Origin: an uncultured Clostridia bacterium
GTDB lineage: Bacteria > Bacillota > Clostridia > Christensenellales > Pumilibacteraceae
Direction: 5' to 3'
NCBI GenBank assembly: GCA_947175335.1
Contig: CAMWMF010000004.1
Span: 1-64,000 of the forward strand
Length of the DNA: 64,000 nucleotides
The notes beneath the pieces were generated by a model. It saw nothing but the letters and a program-made list of their open reading frames with translations. It did not search any database and was not told where the DNA came from. Shown here piece by piece: positions 20,644-28,374 of the stretch (position 1 is its first letter; every line of letters begins with the position of its first letter). The translations under genes and the position numbers were made by a program.

Positions 20644-23031
20644 ATGAGTAACTCTATCATTAGTTTGGATATAACTCCTACACCGCGTATACTCCGCGTG
20701 CTAGGCGAAATCCCTTTTTTGCCGTGGCAATGTTTAGCTGAGTTAATTGACAATTCCGTTGATGCGTTTTTATCTAGCGAGGCTGCTGGCGGAGAAGAAA
20801 GAGAACAACGGATAAATGTTACATGGTCGTCTGATTCAATGGCGGCCAGTGAACGCACAGTTGAAATTAGTGATAATGCTTGTGGAATGAGCTTGGAGCA
20901 AATTCAAAATGCGGTAAGAGCGGGATATTCGAGCAATGATCCTATTAATAATCTTGGCTTGTTCGGGATGGGATTTAATATTTCCACCGCAAGGTTGGGC
21001 GAATTAACGACCGTGCTTTCGACAAGAAAAGGTGATACTGAATGGGTTGGATTAAGAATTGATTTTGCAGCTATGAATGCGGCAAAAACATTTAGTGCAC
21101 CAGTTATACGAAAACCTAAGGACAACCCAAATGAATGTGGCACAAAAATAATTATATCTAAATTGAGGACAGGAATAAGAACAGACTTGTCGATGCGGGA
21201 AAATGATATAAGACGTCAACTTGAATCGATATATACGCCATTATTAAATTCGACGGATATAACAATTTTCGTTAAAGGAAAACAGCTATTTCCTAGAAAT
21301 CATTGCATTTGGTCACCGCAACGGTATGTGATGTACAATGACCAACAAGTTTCGTCATATATAGAAATTGATCGAGATTTAGGTCATTCGTTATTTGATT
21401 TGGAACGTAATACATATTTAACACCAGATATAGCTGAAGATTATTATGCGGCCATGCAAAGAGGAGAACCGCTACCCGATAATATAATAGAGCGTAGTAA
21501 ACGGTTAAAGGGTTGGTTGGGAATTCAAAGATATGCAGATCCGAATGACTTTGGCATTGATTTTATTCGTAATGGAAGAAAAATCTTAATTCTAGACAAG
21601 TCATTATTTCAATATGTCAATCCTTATACTGGACAAAAGGACTTGCAATATCCCGTCGAGTTAGGAACATCGATAGGCGGTAGAATTGTGGGAGAATTAC
21701 ATGTTGATTATTTACTTCCGACTTATCAGAAAAACGATTTTGATAAAACTGACTCATCTTGGTTTCAAACGGTTGAAGCTATATGCGGGACAGGTCCATT
21801 TTTGCCAAAATTGCGAAAAGCAATGGGATTTCAAGAGCCTAACACATCCCCGCTTGGCTTATTGGTAAACGCATATAGAAGAATAGATGCGGGTACAAAG
21901 TGTTTATTTGCCCCTAATGATATATCAAAAAAATATGCTATGCAGTTTAGGCAGGGAAAACGTGATTATATCAATGACGATATTTGGTGGAAGGCGGCGC
22001 AAGAGGAAGACCAACGACGCAGTATAGGCGGTGCAAAAATTACGACGGCAGTGAATGCCGGAGATGCACCATCAGACAGTTTAGAAGACTATTTGGGAGG
22101 AGCTGCAAATACATCTTCAGCTACTACTACGGGAACTGCTTCGGTTACATCGAATGCGAGTGGGAGTCCGACTGTAGTAGCACCGACACCAGTAGAAGAT
22201 ACATCAAAATTGGATGAGTTGATTCAACGTTCAAGCCACGTTGTACAATTGACCGGAAAATATTCGACAAGTGGCGCATTGCCATTAAATGTACGTGTTT
22301 ATGAATTGAAAAATGGGTATGTCCTTTATAAAGGAATGAGAAAGGCTTGTTTTTTCTCTTCGGAAGGAACAGATTGCAACTTTGTATATGATCCAACGCA
22401 TCCGTTGTTATCGCAATATCCTATTACACCAAAAATGTTATTATTACAATATTTATCTGAAAAGCTTAAAGCGCGTGATGGACTATCTGATATAGTGTCT
22501 GTATATAGTGATTTGGTAATTAATTCGATGAATGAATCGAAAATCGATAAGCAATCGCTACAAGATCGTGCAACGAGCGTATTTACAGCTATAAGAGAAA
22601 GGCTATATGGTGCTTTAAAGAACCATGAAATTGAAGCGCTCCAATGTATTCACGAGTCAGTAGGAGAGGTCGAAGAAACAGTTACGCATTTGCTGGCGGT
22701 TTCGCATTTAATAGTACCATTTCAACAGTGTCAAATTGAAGGATTCGACGCTATTGATTACGTTCCCGAAAAAACGATTATACGATTGTTTGATAAATTT
22801 CCGGAGCTTATTTTTGATGGTCATGTTGTTAATGCCCCGTATTTACAAATTGCATTGTCAGATGAAAATGCTACGATTCGCAGTAGAAATGAGTCTAAAG
22901 AAAGAGTGATTTCTTTTCTAAAAGATGCATTGCGATTAAGCAATAATTCACCTATCGGGCAAAAAGAATTGAAAAACGAATTAGCTCGTGCATCGTTAAG
23001 CATTGATTTCCTTATGGGGGAATTGGCGTGA
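20644..23031 (+). CDS. MORC-like GHKL ATPase of a restriction system
   Basis: LAELIDNSVDAF (N box), EISDNACGMS (G1), LGLFGMGFN (G2); follows the MTase by 10 bp. Confidence 0.8.
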   Translation: MSNSIISLDITPTPRILRVLGEIPFLPWQCLAELIDNSVDAFLSSEAAGGEEREQRINVTWSSDSMAASERTVEISDNACGMSLEQIQNAVRAGYSSNDPINNLGLFGMGFNISTARLGELTTVLSTRKGDTEWVGLRIDFAAMNAAKTFSAPVIRKPKDNPNECGTKIIISKLRTGIRTDLSMRENDIRRQLESIYTPLLNSTDITIFVKGKQLFPRNHCIWSPQRYVMYNDQQVSSYIEIDRDLGHSLFDLERNTYLTPDIAEDYYAAMQRGEPLPDNIIERSKRLKGWLGIQRYADPNDFGIDFIRNGRKILILDKSLFQYVNPYTGQKDLQYPVELGTSIGGRIVGELHVDYLLPTYQKNDFDKTDSSWFQTVEAICGTGPFLPKLRKAMGFQEPNTSPLGLLVNAYRRIDAGTKCLFAPNDISKKYAMQFRQGKRDYINDDIWWKAAQEEDQRRSIGGAKITTAVNAGDAPSDSLEDYLGGAANTSSATTTGTASVTSNASGSPTVVAPTPVEDTSKLDELIQRSSHVVQLTGKYSTSGALPLNVRVYELKNGYVLYKGMRKACFFSSEGTDCNFVYDPTHPLLSQYPITPKMLLLQYLSEKLKARDGLSDIVSVYSDLVINSMNESKIDKQSLQDRATSVFTAIRERLYGALKNHEIEALQCIHESVGEVEETVTHLLAVSHLIVPFQQCQIEGFDAIDYVPEKTIIRLFDKFPELIFDGHVVNAPYLQIALSDENATIRSRNESKERVISFLKDALRLSNNSPIGQKELKNELARASLSIDFLMGELA

Positions 23032-24689
23032 GTACATTCTACACTGATGATATTGCAAATGGTTATAACTGGAAAGGCCTTGAAAGAGCGGTTGCTCGGA
23101 TGATGGCTCACATTGGTTGGAAAGATGTGACTGTAATTGGTGGTGCCGGCGATAAAGGTGGTGATATTCTAGGAACACGAGATGGCGACGGATGTACTAA
23201 GGGATGGGTTGTTCAGTCAAAAGCGGTGTCGGGGGATCGGTATATTGGACCTAGTGCTATTAACGAAGTAATAAATGCCCTAACATTTTATAATACAAAT
23301 GTTGCTGCTGTTGCTACGAATGGAGAATTTACTCACACAGCAATCGAGCGTCAAAAACAGCTTGAAAGAAATGGGTACACATTGAAACTTTGGAATGGCT
23401 CATTTATAAAATCGCTTATTGAAAGAATGCCAAGTGAACACGCAGGACATCGGAGTTTACGTCCTTATCAACAGTTAATTGTTGATAAAGTAACGAAGGC
23501 TTTTGATGATGGGCAGAAAAGGGCATTTTATATAGTAGCAACAGGGCTTGGAAAAACAGTTATAGCAGCAACTATAGCACGAAATTTATGGGAGCGTGGT
23601 TGCCGTAAAATACTTGTTCTATGTCATGCAACCGATTTGGCAATTCAATTAGAATCTGGTTTTTGGCCGCAAATCATGAAAGAAGTCCCTACATCAGTTT
23701 TTTTTAATGGATTGCCGCCAAGAAATTCCGAAGGGATTTCTTTTGGTTTATATCAAAGTTTGTATGGTTATTTGTCTGGCATTGAGCCTAATCAATTTGA
23801 TGTTGTAATAGTTGACGAGGCGCATCATGCTATGGCGCATGGCTTCCGTACTTGTATAAACCACCTTAAACCTCGTTTTTTAATGGGGATGACGGCAACT
23901 CCATGGCGTGGCGATGGACAAAATTTAGAGTCGATTTTTGGTGTTCCATTGGAAAAGGTTTCGCTTGTTGATGGAATGGCAATGGGATATTTATCTAAAG
24001 TCGACTATCGTATTTTCTGCGATAATGTTGATTGGAAAAAAATCCCGTATATGAGCAAGAAAAGTTTTTCGATTAAAGATCTAAATAAGCGTTTGTTCTT
24101 GCCGCAAAGGGACGAGGCCGTAATTAGTGAAATTCATAAAACAATTCAAAATATTTCTATTCCTAAAATAGCTATTTTTTCTCCGTCAATTGAACATTGC
24201 CAAAGATTTGCGGATATGTTGTCCGCAAGCGGGATTCCTTGTGTATCATTATCGTGTCCTGATAAATCGGAGCGCAGAAAAAGACTACTTGCCTTTTCAA
24301 CGGGGAGTGTTTCGGCTCTTACTGCGGTCGATGTAATGAATGAAGGAATAGACATTCCTGATGTTAATGTGCTTGTTTTCCTAAGAGCAACTCATTCGAG
24401 AAGGATATTCGTACAACAACTTGGGCGTGGGTTGAGATTATCAAGCGGTAAAGAAAAGGTCATTGTTTTGGATTTTGTTTCAGATATTAGGCGAATGGCT
24501 GATGTAATAGAAATGAATAATGAGGGAAAAGAGAAAGGACGAGAAAAAGAGGTACTGTATCTACAAAAAGGTTTTGTTTCTTTCTCAGACGCGAGAATGG
24601 AAAAATTTGTGCAAGTATGGTTAGAGGATGTCGCAGATTTAGGCGATTCCAATGATGAAACGAAATTAAATTTTCCTGAGGGCTTTTAA
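23028..24689 (+). CDS. Mrr-type endonuclease domain fused to SF2 (DEAH) helicase
   Basis: GAGDKGGDILG...WVVQSKA (D...QxK nuclease core); VATGLGKTVIAA, DEAHH, MTATPWR, QQLGRGLR; overlaps upstream stop. Confidence 0.85.
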   Translation: MSTFYTDDIANGYNWKGLERAVARMMAHIGWKDVTVIGGAGDKGGDILGTRDGDGCTKGWVVQSKAVSGDRYIGPSAINEVINALTFYNTNVAAVATNGEFTHTAIERQKQLERNGYTLKLWNGSFIKSLIERMPSEHAGHRSLRPYQQLIVDKVTKAFDDGQKRAFYIVATGLGKTVIAATIARNLWERGCRKILVLCHATDLAIQLESGFWPQIMKEVPTSVFFNGLPPRNSEGISFGLYQSLYGYLSGIEPNQFDVVIVDEAHHAMAHGFRTCINHLKPRFLMGMTATPWRGDGQNLESIFGVPLEKVSLVDGMAMGYLSKVDYRIFCDNVDWKKIPYMSKKSFSIKDLNKRLFLPQRDEAVISEIHKTIQNISIPKIAIFSPSIEHCQRFADMLSASGIPCVSLSCPDKSERRKRLLAFSTGSVSALTAVDVMNEGIDIPDVNVLVFLRATHSRRIFVQQLGRGLRLSSGKEKVIVLDFVSDIRRMADVIEMNNEGKEKGREKEVLYLQKGFVSFSDARMEKFVQVWLEDVADLGDSNDETKLNFPEGF

Positions 24690-24690
24690 T

Positions 24691-25257
24691 ATGTCAAATA
24701 AATTACCCAAAGATATAGCTGAAAGTATTCGAACAAAGATATATTCTCGTGCCGACGAGTTTGGGTATGCCGGGCGAAGCAGAACGGAGAATAGCCAGTT
24801 TATGGACGACCTTATAGACGATCCTACGATTGGTGGAGTTCTGAAGTTATATTATCCATCAGAACGTATTCGCACTTACATAAAAGATGCTGTGCTCAAT
24901 TCTTATACTAAATCACGGAACAGGGCTTTGTTAGCAATTCAAGATTTAACGTTGGTATTGCATTCAGTTTTTGGAGTTGAGTCAAGCGAGATACAAAAAC
25001 TCACAAATGATACGTTGCTTTATGGCACTGATGATGATACGCTTATAATAGTTAGTAAGGGCACATATGTTAAATGGGAAACTGCATTAAGAAGAGCGTT
25101 AGAAACCATAGCAAAATCTCCCATACTTAGAGAAAGAGAGAAACAGCCATTAATTTGTTTATTGCTCGCGATTTCTAATGGTGAAGCAACTGAAGCAGAT
25201 AAGGACTTCATTAAAAGCGAATTGTCTGTGATTGGCGTTGGCGTCTATTTTTGTTGA
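24691..25257 (+). CDS. Hypothetical protein of restriction cluster
   Basis: 188 aa; starts 2 bp after the helicase gene. Confidence 0.7.
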   Translation: MSNKLPKDIAESIRTKIYSRADEFGYAGRSRTENSQFMDDLIDDPTIGGVLKLYYPSERIRTYIKDAVLNSYTKSRNRALLAIQDLTLVLHSVFGVESSEIQKLTNDTLLYGTDDDTLIIVSKGTYVKWETALRRALETIAKSPILREREKQPLICLLLAISNGEATEADKDFIKSELSVIGVGVYFC

Positions 25258-25343
25258 CAAATACAATATTATCAACAACGTATCGCATACGATTATGACC
25301 CTAAGAAATTGAATGAAAGAGTTGTTTGAGCGGTGAATAATCA

Positions 25344-26123
25344 ATGAATTATTTTGATGATGAAAATAAAATAATAGAGTGTTTTCAAGGAACTGAAAGC
25401 ACTGATATATTTTTTCCTGTGGAAAAAAATGAGCTTTTTGTTATGTTTGAATCTATATACGATGAGGGAAAATGGAAGCTATGGAAAAATAGTTCAGGAA
25501 AATCTGATCCGCCGCCTGATTTTTATTGTGATGAGTTCAAGTTGATGATGGATGTAATGCGTGTTGATGACCATGCTCATAAAAATAAAAAGGGGAAAAT
25601 CGTTAATCCCACAAATGCTCGTGAGAGTCAGATACAAAAAGAATTGCGCGAAAAAGGTATTTATGACACATTCCCGAACGTAGAAAATATCATTGTTTGT
25701 GCTGATACAGGCTTGCCTACTGAACAAGATCATAACTATGATTATTATCGAAAGAATTTTATTCGTATTTTAGAGGAACATAAACGCAAGATAGAGCTGT
25801 ATAAACAGAATCATCCGGGCTTTAAAATAGTTTTTTTTGTGTTAGATGAATCATCAGCATATACTGAATCAGTAATTAAGCCACAAAAAATGGAAGAGGG
25901 CATGCCAATGCTAGGACGGCCTCATTTTTGGTTTTTTGATAAGTCTTTCTTGCAAGTGTTTATGAACTCTTCAATAGATTATCTAATATGGTATGCGCCG
26001 TATAAGCAAGAGCATTTGTTTTTCGGTTTTGAATTTCCGGAAGTAGTGGTTTATGATACTAAACTATCGATAAATGATTGTATAGAATATGATGCTGCAA
26101 AGATGATTAGTTGTGAAGAATAG
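25344..26123 (+). CDS. Hypothetical protein; possible nuclease-like effector
   Basis: 259 aa; PPPDFYCDEFKLMMDVMRV loosely resembles a PD-(D/E)xK core; RBS weak. Confidence 0.5.
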   Translation: MNYFDDENKIIECFQGTESTDIFFPVEKNELFVMFESIYDEGKWKLWKNSSGKSDPPPDFYCDEFKLMMDVMRVDDHAHKNKKGKIVNPTNARESQIQKELREKGIYDTFPNVENIIVCADTGLPTEQDHNYDYYRKNFIRILEEHKRKIELYKQNHPGFKIVFFVLDESSAYTESVIKPQKMEEGMPMLGRPHFWFFDKSFLQVFMNSSIDYLIWYAPYKQEHLFFGFEFPEVVVYDTKLSINDCIEYDAAKMISCEE

Positions 26124-26231
26124 AGATACAACACTGAATTCTATCTAATATATCAAAAAGCCTAATATAAAGCGAAAAAGGAGTTCTTATAGAGCTTCTT
26201 TTTTTTGCAAAAAAATCAAAAATTGTTAAAT

Positions 26232-26279
26232 GACCGTGTACTTTTTAAGAAAAGTGTACTTGGATATGTAGAGGGGTAT
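26232..26279 (+). repeat. Copy A of a dispersed ~47-bp element (also at 42414)
   Basis: gaccgtgtactttttaagaaaagtgtacttggatatgtagaggggta. Confidence 0.7.
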
Positions 26280-26359
26280 AACAAAGGAAGTTGCACAACG
26301 ATTTTCGTGCTGCTTTATTTCGTGTAAAATTAAATTATTGCTAAATAAGGAGAAAAATA

Positions 26360-27313
26360 ATGCAATACAAAGATTGGTTAAATGAATGGCTTGAATGTTA
26401 TGTAAAGCCGTCGTCTAAACAGAAAACTTACATACGATACTCTGAAATAGTATCTCAACACATTATCAGCGCACTCGGTGATTACGATATGAACGAAATC
26501 ACACCGCTCATATTGCAACGCTTTACAACCGAACTTTTGCAATCTGGCAATATAAAGACAAAGAAAGGTTTGTCGGCAAATTCAGTAAACGGCATAATAA
26601 CCGTAATTCAAAACTCGTTGAAAGCGGCTTATGCTATAGGGCAAATCAAGGAATACTCGGCAAACAAAATAAAGCGCCCGAAAGCGCGAGAAAAGCAGGT
26701 TACTTGTTTTACGCCTACCGAACAAAAACAAATAGAGCAAGCTGTCTTTAACGGAAAGAAGCCTAAAATGTTTGGTGTGGTGTTGTGCCTATATACCGGC
26801 TTGCGTATCGGCGAATTGCTTGCTTTGGAGTGGAAAGACGTAGACTTTCAAAAGGGTACTATTAACGTGTGCAAATCATGCCACGACGGAAAAGACGATG
26901 GTGGTAAGTTTGCTCGAATAACCGATACGCCGAAAACTGAAACGTCACAAAGAGTTATTCCATTCCCGAAGCAACTTATACCGTATTTGCGGAACTTAAA
27001 GAAGGATACAAACTCCGAATATGTGGTTGCGTCCAATTCGGACAAGCTCATATCCGTAAGGGCTTATCAGCGAAGTTTTGAATTGTTCTTAAAGCGATTA
27101 AATATTCCGCATAAAGGCTTTCACTCGCTGCGCCATACTTTCGCTACTCGTGCGCTCGAATGCGGAATGGACGTTAAAACACTATCTGAAATACTCGGTC
27201 ATAAAAATGCCAATGTTACGCTCAATAGATATGTACATAGCCTAATGGATCATAAGCGCGATATGATGAACAGGTTAGGAAAAATGATAGAAAAAAATGA
27301 CTCAAAGAATTGA
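26360..27313 (+). CDS. Tyrosine recombinase/integrase
   Basis: SAM-like N-terminus; TGLRIGELLALEW (Arg), FHSLRHTFATR (HxxR), GHKNANVTLNRYVH (Tyr); RBS aaggag. Confidence 0.93.
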   Translation: MQYKDWLNEWLECYVKPSSKQKTYIRYSEIVSQHIISALGDYDMNEITPLILQRFTTELLQSGNIKTKKGLSANSVNGIITVIQNSLKAAYAIGQIKEYSANKIKRPKAREKQVTCFTPTEQKQIEQAVFNGKKPKMFGVVLCLYTGLRIGELLALEWKDVDFQKGTINVCKSCHDGKDDGGKFARITDTPKTETSQRVIPFPKQLIPYLRNLKKDTNSEYVVASNSDKLISVRAYQRSFELFLKRLNIPHKGFHSLRHTFATRALECGMDVKTLSEILGHKNANVTLNRYVHSLMDHKRDMMNRLGKMIEKNDSKN

Positions 27314-27318
27314 GCCAT

Positions 27319-27334
27319 CTATTGTTGTAATAGG
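27319..27334 (+). repeat. Invertible switch 1, left inverted repeat
   Basis: ctattgttgtaatagg; exact reverse complement of 27446-27461. Confidence 0.85.
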
Positions 27335-27350
27335 CGATTTGAATACGTAT

Positions 27351-27379
27351 ATATTAGCATATTATGCAATCAAAGTCAA
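27351..27379 (-). promoter_or_regulatory. Sigma-A promoter inside invertible switch 1 (OFF orientation)
   Basis: Minus strand TTGACT-N17-TAATAT; -35 at 27374-27379, -10 at 27351-27356. Confidence 0.8.
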
Positions 27380-27445
27380 TAGTTAAGTGCGGATATTTTT
27401 ACTATACTACTGTTTTTAGGTGTACTAAAATACTAATTTTGTTCA

Positions 27446-27461
27446 CCTATTACAACAATAG
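27446..27461 (+). repeat. Invertible switch 1, right inverted repeat
   Basis: cctattacaacaatag, inside the 27-bp palindrome gttcacctatt-acaac-aataggtgaac (27441-27467). Confidence 0.85.
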
Positions 27462-27962
27462 GTGAACAAAACGGAGTATAAATTATCTGCTATTATGTTA
27501 GATATATACCGTGTTTCATTTATAGGACATAGAGAAGTTGATGATTTTATCTTTGTCGAAGAACAGGTATTTTCCGTTGTCAGCGAGTTGATAAGGACGA
27601 AAGAATACGTTGAGTTCTATGTCGGTCGTAATGGCGAATTTGATACCCTTGTCGCTTCCGTTATAAAACGTGCAAAGCGAGAGTTGGGAGAGCATAATAG
27701 CTCGCTAATCCTTGTCGTACCGTATCTGGTTGCGGAAATGGAATCGTATGAAAATTACTATGACGAGGTGGAGTATCCCCAAGAGCTTCATATGGTGCAT
27801 TACAAGTCCGCAATCACAAAACGTAATGAATGGCTTGTAAATAAATCCGATATGCTCGTAGCCTATGTTACACATGAGTATGGTGGCGCAGCACAGTGCT
27901 TGAAAAATGCAATAGTTCGCGGCATTGAAATTCGGCGTGTGGATAGGGCAAGCGTAGAATAA
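27462..27962 (+). CDS. SLOG-superfamily (DUF1273-like) protein
   Basis: FIGHREVDDF, VEFYVGRNGEFDTLVASVIKRAK, LVNKSDMLVAYVTHEYGGAAQCLKNA; GTG start overlaps the IR, real start may be ATG 27494. Confidence 0.7.
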   Translation: MNKTEYKLSAIMLDIYRVSFIGHREVDDFIFVEEQVFSVVSELIRTKEYVEFYVGRNGEFDTLVASVIKRAKRELGEHNSSLILVVPYLVAEMESYENYYDEVEYPQELHMVHYKSAITKRNEWLVNKSDMLVAYVTHEYGGAAQCLKNAIVRGIEIRRVDRASVE

Positions 27963-27963
27963 A

Positions 27964-28134
27964 ATGGGGAGTAATAATTATGGTATCAAGGCGCACCGTT
28001 ATAAGAACCTTATAGTTAATTGTGAGCAACACATACAAATGACTGAACAAGTCTCCGATTTATTCCGAGTACGAAGTAAGCCGTATGAGTTTCAGCCACG
28101 TATTAAATTTATTTGGTGCCGACCTGATATATAA
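27964..28134 (+). CDS. 56-aa small protein (not in ORF track)
   Basis: MGSNNYGIKAHRYKNLIVNCEQHIQMTEQVSDLFRVRSKPYEFQPRIKFIWCRPDI; starts 1 bp after the SLOG stop. Confidence 0.45.
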   Translation: MGSNNYGIKAHRYKNLIVNCEQHIQMTEQVSDLFRVRSKPYEFQPRIKFIWCRPDI

Positions 28135-28135
28135 A

Positions 28136-28166
28136 AGGCATCAGAGACTAACTCCGATGCCTTAAC
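28136..28166 (+). terminator. Hairpin terminator ending the SLOG operon
   Basis: aaaggcatcagagactaactccgatgcctt. Confidence 0.6.
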
Positions 28167-28176
28167 TTTGTCTTCT

Positions 28177-28194
28177 ATTACTATAATAGGTGTA
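28177..28194 (+). repeat. Invertible switch 2, left inverted repeat
   Basis: ctattactataataggtg; 17/18 match to the reverse complement of 28310-28327. Confidence 0.85.
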
Positions 28195-28208
28195 TCTTCA
28201 CAAGAATA

Positions 28209-28237
28209 ATTATACAATCTTTGGTTGAAATAATCAA
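28209..28237 (-). promoter_or_regulatory. Sigma-A promoter inside invertible switch 2 (OFF orientation)
   Basis: Minus strand TTGATT-N17-TATAAT; -35 at 28232-28237, -10 at 28209-28214. Confidence 0.8.
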
Positions 28238-28309
28238 GTGTTTCATAAAAGATAGTCGTTTAAAAAATCTTATCTCATCTATTAGGAGATAAAAAGACTT
28301 CGTTTAATT

Positions 28310-28327
28310 CACCTATTATAGTATTAG
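28310..28327 (+). repeat. Invertible switch 2, right inverted repeat
   Basis: cacctattatagtattag. Confidence 0.85.
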
Positions 28328-28374
28328 GTGTGCAGTGCGTATTTTGAATTATCATCTATATGGAGTTGCTTATA

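Noticed and set aside
26360-27313. Reading the tyrosine recombinase simply as the ICE integrase
   Set aside because: No excisionase gene beside it, and it is directly next to two promoter-bearing inverted-repeat pairs; an invertase role fits better, though an ICE integration role cannot be excluded.
27441-27467. 27-bp palindrome gttcacctatt-acaac-aataggtgaac as an intrinsic terminator of the recombinase gene
   Set aside because: No U-tract follows, and its core recurs in inverted orientation at 27319 with an exact spacer match, as expected for a recombination site.
28254-28296. Hairpin ttatctc-atctattag-gagataa inside switch 2 as a third recombination site
   Set aside because: Arms differ from CACCTATT/AATAGGTG and there is no partner copy; more likely a weak terminator or regulatory hairpin.
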